Notes under the pieces: model-generated | Databases searched by the model: none | What the model saw: only the letters and a program-made list of their open reading frames with translations | What the model was told of the DNA's origin: nothing | Made by a program: the position numbers and the translations under genes | NCBI RefSeq assembly: GCF_003073045.1 | Contig: NC_037594.1 | Span: forward strand, 24,310,927 to 24,374,926 | DNA: 64,000 nucleotides | DNA from: Pomacea canaliculata | Lineage: Eukaryota > Mollusca > Gastropoda > Architaenioglossa > Ampullariidae | Reading direction: 5' to 3' | Shown here: positions 13,141 through 23,591 of the stretch, piece by piece | Layout of the letters: each line of letters opens with the position of its first letter | Numbering within the stretch: position 1 is the stretch's first letter

Positions 13141-13350
13141 TGTGATGGGCTGGAGGTATGACGTGCAAGTACGCCTTTAATGTGCGGCTAGAACAATGGC
13201 CATTGCTGCGCCACACGTCGATCTCCTTCCCCGATCCGCTGTCGTCTGCGCTCTTCCTTTTTCCTAACGTCCTCCGTTTGTCGTCACCTTTTTGTCGTCA
13301 CCCTTATTTTGACGTCATAATCTATGACGTCATACCTCCAGCCCATCACA
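13141..13350. mobile_element. MITE with 24-bp perfect terminal inverted repeats and 4-bp TSD (Ginger-like)
   Basis: A 210-bp element with perfect 24-bp inverted ends at 13141-13164 and 13327-13350, beginning TGTGATGGGC and ending GCCCATCACA. It is flanked by a GAGT duplication at 13137-13140 and 13351-13354. It has no coding capacity. A TGTNR terminus and 4-bp target duplication are described for Ginger1-type cut-and-paste transposons, so a non-autonomous relative is a reasonable inference. A second TGACGT palindrome adjoins the right arm near 13310-13330. Confidence 0.8.
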
Positions 13351-13510
13351 GAGTGATGGATAAGAACGGTGATGCCGGTATTGCGGGTATGTACCCCAGA
13401 ACCCCGCGGGTTTTGTCATGACTTTGGTGTCTACTGGCCTGATGGGCGGACGTGAGAAGGAATCTCAGTCAACAACTTCTGTCATTACCCATCGGCCTCG
13501 CAACAGTCGC

Positions 13511-13703
13511 AGCGGCCCGGTCGCGCAACGGTTAGCGTTGTTAGCGCCTGTCACCAATACAGTAAAGGTTGGCTGCCCTGAGTTCATTTCTCGTCTCGGG
13601 CACGCTGATCTTTCTCTGCATGTGGCATCTGTTTACAGGGCTGGCTGCTTGCCGTAATATAGCCTTAGTTGCTGACACGGCGTAAAACACCAATTCCCCC
13701 CCC
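13511..13703 (+). mobile_element. tRNA-derived SINE with 15-bp target site duplication
   Basis: A 193-bp element between direct repeats CCTCGCAACAGTCGC at 13496-13510 and 13704-13718. The head carries a box A-like GCGCAACGGTTAGCG and a degenerate box B-like GAGTTCATTTC, as in tRNA-derived SINEs. The body ends TGCTGACACGGCGTAAAACACC plus a C-rich tail. A second copy lies inverted in a POLG intron near 37020-37180 and a truncated one at 10023-10061, so this is a dispersed family. Confidence 0.8.
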
Positions 13704-13718
13704 CCTCGCAACAGTCGC

Positions 13719-14452
13719 CAGCGCCTCCAACTTACTTCCCCTTTTAAGATGAAGCGTCAAGAATCCATTTAAACATCAAAGAAAAAAGACAGACACAAAC
13801 ATCTATCCACGCATAAATAAATATGTATTTAATTCCTCAACTATTGATGAATAATGTTTAAACGGACACACACTTGTGCGAATTTCAATTTAAAAAAAAA
13901 CAACTAACGGAGGCATTCCAGGATGCTCAGGTGAGAGAATGGGGATGACTGTCATGACATGTCTTACTGCATCATACGATGCGACTACTTGCTCTTGTCT
14001 GTTACTGGTGAAAACAAGAGAAAAACGATCATCAAGTGAAGATCAATGAACAACATCGGATTGGAGATATTAGCTAATAATGATACAAACCACTTTGATC
14101 AACGGAAAATGCCAAACGCAGTAAAAAATTACTCAGACTTTACACACTTGACATGGGGCATTTCCTTTATCAACTACATTCCTACAATGACCCCAAATTA
14201 ACGCTGCTTGCTCTGAATTACAGACATCAAGCTAAGCAGATCCTGTTTAATTACTGCTTCCGTGGTTATATTGCTTCAGCACTGAGTACTGTAAAACTAA
14301 AACATGTTGTCATATAAATGCTGATATCTTTATCCAGCGGATCCTTTACATAATACATAATATATACATAATACACCATAACAACATTGCTGGTACTGCT
14401 GACATCACAGGACATCACCAACCATAGAAGCATTGGCGAAAGAAAAACTCGC
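13719..14452. other. Intergenic, nothing identified
   Basis: AT-rich DNA between the SINE and the promoter of family copy 2. No gene, repeat boundary or RNA gene was seen. Confidence 0.4.
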
Positions 14453-14546
14453 GGGAAATCCCACAATGCTAGTGGAACTTTTTCTAGAGCAGTTTTTTGA
14501 TAAAATTGGTAAAACCGTTTGCAAAGACCGATTTTGTCTATAAAAA
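14453..14546 (+). promoter_or_regulatory. Promoter of helical secreted protein gene 2: perfect kappa-B palindrome plus TATA box
   Basis: GGGAAATCCC at 14453-14462 fits the Rel/NF-kappa-B consensus GGGRNNYYCC on both strands. It stands 77 bp upstream of a TATA box (TATAAAAA, 14539-14546). The ATG is at 14667, giving a 5' UTR of roughly 100 bp. The arrangement mirrors the upstream region of copy 1 at 6691-6778. It is consistent with Rel-dependent induction, which is inferred and not shown. Confidence 0.58.
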
Positions 14547-14666
14547 CCGATCGAACAGACATGCCAGGCACACATCGATCATCGACGTTTAGTTGACGAG
14601 AGGAGAACGAGCTTTCAGCATCTGAAGTTGACTTTGAAACATAGACAAGGATACCATAGCGGAGTC

Positions 14667-16464
14667 ATGGATTTTGGTGAGTAAACTTTACCTTGGAGGC
14701 TGTTATTGAAAACCAAATGTCAAAACAATTAAATAATTTTAATTCGGCTTATTCCGTATCCTTAAAGTGTAAATGCTTGTTGAATATTGTCTTGGACATT
14801 GAAGCCCTCCTCCTTCTCCCTTTCAACCATAACGACAGCCAAGATGGAAAAAAATTCTCGCCTAAAAAAACTTTGTTAAAAGGGGACAAAACATTGCATA
14901 CGGAATATTTTTAAAAATTTGTTTTAATCTTTATTAAATGCTTTTTTAAATGATTTTCTTTCATCCAGAAGAGATAACTATCGTTTTCTCTCCCTGCATG
15001 TTATTTTATAAATTTAAAATTTTATATTGTGAAGTGAAGATATGCTTTACCTTTACCTCCGTATTGTAACATCTTCGTTAATGTACTTCAAGCCATTGCA
15101 GTTTTACAAGATTTTGTAATTCTGCAATGTTGTTTTCTTAAACACATTTGAAGACAGGTATGAAGATAATTTGATATGTTGGTTCTGTTTAAGAGGAATG
15201 AACTCATCGCTTATAGTCTTCATGTTCGGCAAAAGCGAACTCGTTTCTCATTGTAAAGCTTAAAAAAAAAAACGAAAGAGAGGACGAGTGTTGGTGGAAT
15301 GGGGATATATATATAAGCACTACACGAATTCTTTTGCTCACATAAATTACACTTCTGTGTGTCTGCATGACGGGACTGTGGCAATGAGGATATTTGTGTT
15401 TTCAGGTCAAACAGTGCAAGTCATGGTCAGCTGGTTAGTTGTCGCTTTGGTCATCACCGTGAATAGTAACCCTGTAAATTCCATAATGACTAATTGCAAC
15501 TGCGGCTCAGGGGACACGTCGTTGGAAGTGCAAATGGACATGATACGAAACTTGAATAGGTCTGCACAAGATGCCCTGAACTTTTACCTGGTCAGTTGAT
15601 GGACATCAAGCAGCACATATGGCAACAGTAGGACCGCATGCACACACACACACACACACAAACGAATAGAACACAACAGGAACAGCACACACTTAAGATG
15701 TGGTGAGAGACATACAGTAAACTGTACATCTACATATTCCGACAATGTGACTGACATTCTGTAGCAGTCACCACTCACAGAGAATGGTGTTCTTCACTCA
15801 CTACTGGATGCTTGCCCCAGACAATGACTTTAACACTCTCTTTTCTGTTTTCAGGATTCAGGTCTTGTCAGCAAAAAGATTTTCAGAACCTATGTAAATA
15901 ATAACAGAGTCACTCTGAGATTGCCCGTGGCTGGACCTGATACTGATCTGGGGGTAAGTTGGAATTTAAATACCCGAATACAACTGTGTTGGAAACTACG
16001 AGGACCAATGGTGTTGTTGTCGTACATTAAGAAGAAACGTGAGGTCGTTCTTGCAATCTATTAAGGACAGTGCATGTTGCTATCATTAGTCATTAGTCAT
16101 TAGTCATTTGTCATTAGTCATTTGTAGCTGTTTGTGTTGGCAGGATATGCAAGAGACCAACATCGACTGCCTGACGAAAGTAATGCTGATGGTGACGTCG
16201 ATTCGCAACAACACCAACGTCTCCAGCATCCGCAACCAGCAGGCACTACGACAACTGTTGCAAACAATTGTCAGCAGGACTTGTGATGCTTATTGCCGAC
16301 TGACTGGTTCCAGGACCACGTCCTCGCCTCGTTCAGCGCATTGCTTACTGTCGGGGGAGCAGTGTGGCAGCCATTGCACCTCCATCATCCGACTCCGTGA
16401 TATCAGGAACATGGCCACTCAAATGGTGCAGCGATACGAGTCTTTGGGTGCCAGTCACTCTTAG
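14667..16464 (+). CDS. Small secreted helical protein, candidate LIF/IL-6-like four-helix cytokine (family copy 2)
   Basis: Four coding exons: 14667-14676, 15406-15590, 15855-15953 and 16144-16464 (TAG), 204 aa, GT-AG introns in phases 1, 0, 0. Residues 5-22 are the signal-peptide core, followed by N-P and a C34-x-C36 motif. A first helix (about 44-65) ends in L-N-F-Y-L and is followed by a loop with SGL. Exon 4 carries a second helix block with TSIRNNTNVSSIR (two sequons, N120 and N123), then LLQTIVSRTCDAYCRLTG, and a final helix with IRLRDIRNMATQMV. Cysteines: 34, 36, 107, 145, 149, 165, 172, 176. By eye this resembles vertebrate LIF: a short phase-1 first exon, an exon 2 ending in phase 0, Y-rich end of helix A, N-glycosylated loop and a C-R-L segment after helix C. 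Local identity is low and no statistics are available. Copies 1 and 3 are close relatives on the same strand. Confidence 0.8.
15645..15661. repeat. (CA)n microsatellite
   Basis: A short run of CA dinucleotides in intron 2 of family copy 2, visible directly. Confidence 0.85.
16083..16124. repeat. Short tandem repeat, unit CATTAGT
   Basis: About six head-to-tail copies of a 7-bp unit, with T/A variants CATTAGT and CATTTGT, lie in intron 3 of family copy 2, ending about 20 bp before the exon 4 acceptor at 16143. The tract adds to the pyrimidine-poor region upstream of that acceptor. Confidence 0.75.
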
Positions 16465-19400
16465 ACCACGTGATCTCATTAACAGTTATTTTCCATTCGG
16501 TTTAGTCAGACAAGAACGACCACGGCCTCAGAATGAAACGAACTTTTTTGCAGTCATGTTCCTTTTTCATCTCAATGCGACTGTTGTGGTTTGAGATTCG
16601 AGAGATTTTATCACTACTGCCAACTTATCACTCGCTGTTTGCTAATAATTGTTAAGATGAAACCGTTGATTAAGGGAAAGGAAAGTTTAAGGATTATGAA
16701 GTTTTGCTTGAAAAGAACGGCTGTCGAAAAGACCGCATAAGATTAAGTAATTTCTTTTTTTGACTAAGTATTAAGTCTTGAATTCCAACGATTAAATGCA
16801 CAGCGTCCAAATGTTAAAATTGTTCATTGTTTTTCTAGTCTACTGTTCTCTATTCGGAAAATACTTTTATCAGCCTCGTGTAAAGCTTCATAGTGTGTTT
16901 ATGTTTGTGACTGTAAATGTTATTTCCATTCTCTACGAAAATCATGGAAATTTTCTTTTTTACCGTGTGGAATTATGAACCTCATTACCAGATAAGAGCC
17001 TTAAAATATTTACTCACTGCATCGTGTATGCATATATTTTGAACCCCACCACCTGATTATTATTTACATGTGTATATTATACATGTATGTTATATACATC
17101 CGTGTATATCTGTGAGCGTGTCTGCATTTTTGCAGGCTCGCAAGCGTATGGGGGAAAAGGTAGTGTGTACATGCGTGGATTTATCGAAAAAGAATTAATG
17201 GTGTTTATAATTTCCAGTCATTGCAGACAGAATGAAAGAGTAAACTTTTATCTTAAATTGCATTTTATGAGTTAAAATAATTTGACATATCTTTCTTTTG
17301 TATTTGTTTGAGAGAGAGAGAGAGAAGGGGAGAAAGAGAGAGAGACCGAGAAAGAAGGAGAAAGTAGGAGCGAAAGAAAGAAGTTATTACGATTTGTCAA
17401 ATGTTTACCTCTAATTGGGTTAGTAGGCTGTATACTAATGTATGGGATAATGATATATACACAAACTTACACATAAAGATGAACGAAAGCAGCTTTCACT
17501 CATTTTAATGTTTTGAGGTGTCTAAACAAAATACTTGTGATGTAAGCATCTACTACATCACTCACAATCTCGCTTATTGCGGTGATAGCAAAGTTTGATG
17601 ACTGAGACCTTTCACTTTTTCAAGTGCAATCAGGAACTTGCTGAACAACTGCATTCCTTCCCTTTCTTCCTCACTTGGAGTGGAGATGAGAAGGTCATGA
17701 CCCACGCGGAAGTTTAGGCTCCTGCTGTTAGGTTCTGCGACCTTTGAACTTCCAGTTCGCACCGCACTATGCGCGCTGTTGTTGTAGGAACTGTCTCGTG
17801 GTAAACAACATGCCAAACGACAAAACTAAAGAGATGATTTCCTGTGATCAAATGTTGGTCACCGTTCTGGTGTGGGATCGAAGGGTTGTCCCAGGTAATG
17901 AAATTCCCGCTGATGCGCGAAAGTTCTAGTCTTATTCAGAAGACAGTACAAGCAAAATGTTCATCGCTTGCTTACTACGAAATATTAGTAGAACTTGAAC
18001 TACAGGCTGAAGAAATTCTAAACTAATATGTTTATAAGTATGTTTCTGTTGTCCGTTGACACCATAATCTTATGTGAAACGCCAGAAAAGAAACAAATAA
18101 AAGGCAAAAACTGTTAACCTAGTAGACAACAAATTTTCCATTGTCAGTTGTCCTCGCGGCACTTACCGACAGACCTGTAAAGCTGGCCGTCAGTTGCTAT
18201 GCAAAGCGATAGATGATGACGATGAATAAACCGTAAAGGGTTACTTAATAGGACAAAATTCCACATTCCCATGTATGTTTTAAATACATTTTTTATTACT
18301 GCGACAGTCGAATACAAATGTGCCAAACTGTTAAATTTCAATACTAAATTTCGGTTTCGTTAAAAAAAGCAAGTGGAAAACTTCGTAGGAAGTCTGAAAC
18401 AGCTGTATACACCTTTTTCTGATAAACCACGAACCGTCGTCGTCATCAGAGTTCAATGACTCCATTGCGACCGCAGTATTCATACTGCCTTTGCTCACCC
18501 AAGGATTCTTGCACGATGTAGAATGTAAGTTCACGCGAGAGTGACCTGGTGTAAACACACAAATTCCATAATGAAGCCGTGTTTTGTATGTAGCTTGCCC
18601 ACTGCTCTACTGTGGGACTGTGACAAATGTCCGGCACTGACTCACGCATCCCATAAGCCACTTCACCGGTAAGCAGAAGTTTTAGGTAGAATGTGAAAGT
18701 CGGTAAACAGTTTGAAGGGTAAAAAAACCCACCTTCTCGACTGTTTAGTCATCTTACTGGAAGCGGATCGACAATGGTCTACATCAATCAGTGTCCAAGG
18801 TGAACATCGCCAAAATCGCTGAAAGAAAACATGGTTTTCCAGCACCAGCACCGCATTCACATGTTGTTTGAGTAAATAAAAGACACGAAGTGATGGGCAA
18901 CAAGGAGGGTACTTGTTTGTGATTATTAAATCCACGGGGAAATATTTAGCTGACACAAGTGTGCGTGGACAGTGACATAGGTAACGAAATAGAAAACATC
19001 CAAAACTTTAGTACCAGAGGTACATGTCGTTAACATGCAGTCTTAATTACAAGTGTCTTTTCGAAAAATATAATCTGTTATGGATTAAAATATTATTGCA
19101 GGCCACTGCATAGCGAACATGAATTCCGCTAGTCATTTGGTACTAATGAACATCGGATTTATTGGCACAGTCGAAACTGTGAAAATAAACATTTCTTCTC
19201 CAAAGTTGTCAAAAGTTGTCCTGATCAGAACATAGACGAGAAACTCATTTATGTGCATAAATCAGATGCGTGAGTCTGGGAAAAATGATAACTATTTGGA
19301 CAAATAAAGGAATGTTTCACCTGCCCACGACTTAATTACAGTATAGGAGAGCAGCATTGGGTTCAGAGTGTAAGTACAGTAGACTTGTCGATGTACAGGC

Positions 19401-20327
19401 AGCGAAAAGAAAACTATTGTCATGGCCTGCACAGCTGCCAAGCACTATTACTCACACTGTTTTTGTAATTACAAAAAGGAAACATTGTCGAGCAATAAAA
19501 GGTTCATTAATGAATAACATTGTATGTTACAGCGGAGTAGGATAAAACAATCTAATTACAGATGAATGAAAACAAAACGGGAGTTCTTCTCACCGCCTCT
19601 GACTAATCTTGATGGAATCTTCAATCCATACACCACCTTTCACCTCTTGCATTCTCTGGTGCGAGTGTTGCACTCCCCTTAGACGATGAGAAGTCATGGT
19701 GTGACCACTGACATACCACTATCAGAGAACTAAAATAAATGCCAGTGACAAGGCTATTTTTTCTAGAGCTTTGTAGAATTAGTCATATCAGACCTTTACT
19801 AACAGGTTCTTCTACCTAGAAACTTATGTCTGCATGTGTGGGTACCCGGGTGGATTACTCTAACTCTATGCTTGTTGAGCTTCCCCACAGCCTGCTCAAC
19901 GAGCGTCAAAGAGCCCCAAACCATAAAATCCGTAATGTCTTACGTAATCGCAAATCTGATCACGTGACTCCACTCTTCCGTGAGTTGCACTCTTACACAC
20001 ATTGACTACAAAGTGAGCGAACTCTGCTACCGTTGTGTCCACTACCTTGACCAAAAAGATCTCTCGGAGTTATTAACACCTTATCAGCTCATTCAGTTTC
20101 TCTGATGACGAAATGAAGTATTAGGCACACTTTGCAAAATAAGTGGATCACAAGAGGTCGAGGGAAGTAGAACAAAAACCAGATAAGAGAGAAATAATGA
20201 GTTCGTGATACAAGTCAGGATCCCTTCCACTCCTTCAAGGCCGTTAACCTCGATCGGTGTTGCAGACTAGAAGATGACACCAAGAAATATCTGTTAAGCA
20301 GAGAAATAGTTTTGGCGCTAACAAAAA

Positions 20328-20329
<2 letters not shown>
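16465..20329. other. Intergenic between family copies 2 and 3
   Basis: No supported exon. A GA-rich purine tract lies at about 17310-17380. The missing first exon of copy 3 (expected form ATG-x-x-T-T-T-G followed by GT) was looked for here and not found. The open frames on both strands are short and motif-free. Confidence 0.4.
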
Positions 20330-20360
<31 letters not shown>

Positions 20361-20375
20361 CTGTCTGTCATGTCA

Positions 20376-20439
<64 letters not shown>

Positions 20440-20440
20440 C
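20330..20440. repeat. (TGTC)n microsatellite
   Basis: About 110 bp of TGTC tetranucleotides with a short CATGTCATG interruption, ending some 35 bp before the exon-2-like segment of family copy 3. It creates a spurious open frame of Val/Cys/Leu/Ser repeats and occupies the region just 5' of the surviving exon 2. Confidence 0.9.
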
Positions 20441-20475
20441 TCATGAAAACATACAATGCATACACCTCTTTCCAG

Positions 20476-21078
20476 GTCAGTCAGCACGGGTCCTGGTCAG
20501 CTGGTTAGTGGTCAGTGTGAAGGGTTATCCTTTGAATCCTATAAATCCTTTGATGACGAGCTGCATCTGCAAACCAGGGATCACGTCCCTGCAATGTAGG
20601 TGCATTTGAAGATTTGTTATAACTATTTATTTTGCTGAGGAAAACTTTGTCTTAATTGCCTTCTATCGATTATTATATTTCCAGATTGAGTTTTACTAGG
20701 CAATAGATAATTTATACCGTAAAACTAAAATGTAATAAATAATTTATAATCGTGATTGTCGCAAGCCATGCACAACATGAACATGGACTGCCTGACTAAA
20801 ATATTCCAGACTATTACTGTGATAGACAGCGATCCAACATGACCTGGCAGGACGAACTAGAAGATCAGCTGTCCAGAATTGGCAGCAAGACTTATGACAC
20901 TCATTGCCGACTGAGTGGTTCTTGGACAAGTCATTCAACCTCTTCATTGGTCTGTGTCATGTCCTTGGCCCGGTGTGGGGGTCAACAACCGAGTGTATTA
21001 TACAGTAATGTTATCTCTGATATGGTGCGGCGTTACGAGTCACTGGTTGCCGTGCACTTTCCCTGCACACAGCCCTGA
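20476..21078 (+). pseudogene. Broken third copy of the secreted helical protein family
   Basis: An exon-2-like segment starts after CAG at 20476, keeps the signal-peptide core (V-L-V-S-W-L-V-V), the N-P and C-x-C motifs, then hits a stop at 20607 instead of reaching a normal splice donor. An exon-4-like segment runs from about 20765 to TGA at 21076-21078. It opens with NMDCLTK as in copy 2, stops at about 20840 in that frame, and continues in another frame with DTHCRLSGSW and MVRRYESL (copy 2: DAYCRLTGSR, MVQRYESL). No exon 1, exon 3 or promoter was found. Loss of two exons plus a one-base shift make it a pseudogene. Its nucleotide similarity is closest to copy 2. Confidence 0.8.
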
Positions 21079-21197
21079 CCCAGAAACCTGACCTACTAAT
21101 CCACTAACTCCGCACGATAAACGTTCCTCATTATGCAACATGATACTGCCTATATGTCAGCTCTCTATATTTTGTGTGTTCTTTTCTGCTCTTATTT

Positions 21198-21203
21198 AAT
21201 AAA
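21198..21203 (+). terminator. AATAAA downstream of the broken family copy
   Basis: A canonical polyadenylation hexamer 120 bp after the last stop of the third copy, probably a relic of its 3' UTR. Confidence 0.4.
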
Positions 21204-23589
21204 CGAAATTGATGGCGTGTGTGTAGTTTCGAGAAGTAGTCTAAATAAATTGTAATAGTCTGTCGTATTGTATTCTCTTGTGTGTATGTGTGCATGTGCT
21301 AGCATTAATGTGGATACTTATTTTGTCTGTGTGTGCGCTGGCGGGAGAGCTCGTTTATGAATATGGATAAGATTTAGGGATTTCGTTTGGACATTTATTT
21401 TTTGAAACTTTAGTGAAAGCTTTCAAATAAAGTTCAAATCTGGATTTCAAAATCAGCCGTTTCATTTTCTGGTCAAACAATCGCTTCTTGAACACGACAT
21501 TGAGCGATGTTTCTTCATCTGTTGTAATTTTACAAGATGACACAGCTTTGGATCCTAATTATACACGGTGAGCACAAAAATGAAGTAGAGAAAATAAAAA
21601 CAGACCAAAATCTAACCAGTTATCCGAATCCTGTTCGGTTGAGTAGGAGTATTTTTGTCATCACTCTGTACAGCAAGCTAGAAAAGAGAACTTGACTGAG
21701 ACGAAAATCGTATCCTCAAAGAAAAGTGAATATATATATCGACGGGCTGAAACAGTATAAGTAAAACAAATTTCACGGTCCCTGAAACAAAATACAGTCC
21801 AGCACAAAGGGATCACAGTGGTTCAAACTCAGGACTTCGAACTAAACATTTCATCAGAAAAAAAAACGTCGAAATCAAAATAAATCCAGAGACTGAGTCT
21901 CCTCGAGCCAGGAAGACGAAGGGACATCACTCTCATCCCACGTCTGCACATGAGACCATGGGCGTGTATTTATGGATTGATGTCTGTCCGCCGAGACTCT
22001 TGGCCTCTTGCGAAGTGATCCGCTGTTAGTCTCGGCGAGCCGTATAAACCGTGAATAAACCGGAAGCCATGTCGTTTAATGCCTCTTTTAAACCGGAAGC
22101 TTACCAGGGTATGGAGCCTCGTTCTAGCAGTTAAGTGAAAAAAAAATCGTCTGCCAGCTGTCCAGGACATATAAGTTCGCGATGAGACAGCTTCTTGCCT
22201 ATGATTTTGCAGACTGAATTTTGGCGGAATTCCGATATTACTGTCGGCATTTGCCCTCATGTGTTGGAATTATATTTACCTTCATACCCCATTCCTCTCT
22301 CTCTCTCTCACACACACACACGCTCGCTCATACTGTAATAGTATAAATATCTCTCATGAATTTCGAGATTGGTCTTGTATCTTATGTCAGTTGATCCATG
22401 ACCCCCCAATGGTCAAGTACATGTTGATAAATTATGGCTTTCTTTCTTTCGAATCTGTCTCTCTTTCTTTAATATGATACTCTCTAAAACTATGTCACAA
22501 TTTTTACTGCGTAGTAGAATTGTTTCCCTACTAGCGATAGTAGCGTTTCGGTAATGCATCCAAAAACCGGTAAAACAAAATTACAATAAAGATGCTTCAG
22601 AGCAAAAATACATGAATCAAAGCATAGTGTTTAGAAAAGTAAGTGCAATTCGGCAAAGGCGTGCCAGGATTGGACGGATGGTGTGATCGATTTGCATAGT
22701 GCACGAAGCCATAAACCACACTAATAGCCACCTTCCCCTCACTTTCCCCAATACGCTATCGCAACACTTTCCTACATTTTACAAAAAAATTTTCTGCGTG
22801 AATTGTAGTGAAGTCTTATGTTTTATAATGCAGCTGCTACAAGTAAAACTGGAGCCTACCTACGCAAATATGGTGTCATCTCCCAGTAGTAAATATATAG
22901 AAATATTGAAAATCCGATATTCTCATCCTTCGCTTAAAAGCATTAATAAGTTTCTATTGCACTCTTTGAACTTCTCTGTCATACAAGATTTTTTCCAAAA
23001 CGATTTGACTCAAAAAAGACAGCGCTATTTTAAGGTACATTTACCGCTTTGTCATCATACAAATACAAATTTGATGAAAACGGTAAAACTATGAATGCAT
23101 AATCTAAACGGGCGTAAGAAATTTTTGAAATATTTTAATGTTATGTTGAAAAAGATAGTAGATTTAAAACAAAATAGGTCAAGCGCTGTGAATATGCTGA
23201 GTGAGCACATCATAGTTCTAGTGGTCATAGACCTTGGTTTAGTACAGTTGCTGAGCAGTTTGGCATTTTGAAACTTAAAGACAAGAAAAAATGTTGAAGC
23301 TGCTAAGCACAAGATAATAATCTGTGTTTCAGATATTGAAATATATTGAGAGAAAATTACATGTAAGAAAAGGTTCTGTTTCTAGTGTTGTCCAGTACAT
23401 CATAGTCCAATGATGTATACACTATTATAATGACACGTTTCAGTGTGTATATCTTTGAATGGTTTCTTGTTCATGCTAATCTTGTTTATAAACACTGGCA
23501 CACAACAGACATTGCCTACACTGATTCACAATAGAATATAAGCCTGCATTGGTAGAGGTTTAAGACAATATTGGCTATGATCTTGTTTA
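21204..23589. other. Intergenic, mostly unexplained; hairpin and one dispersed repeat
   Basis: No gene. A perfect 10-bp inverted repeat (CGCCGAGACT at 21989-21998, AGTCTCGGCG at 22028-22037) could form a hairpin with a 29-nt loop. A segment at about 22115-22180 recurs at about 56918-56990. A CA run lies near 22307-22320. A 131-codon AT-rich frame at 22699-23094 has no coding signature. Confidence 0.4.
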
Positions 23590-23591
23590 TA

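Noticed and set aside
20328..20609. 93-codon frame starting in the TGTC array
   Set aside because: The N-terminal half is translated microsatellite; only the part from 20476 is the exon-2 relic.
22699..23094. 131-codon plus-strand frame
   Set aside because: AT-rich composition, no signal peptide or domain, no flanking exons; consistent with chance.
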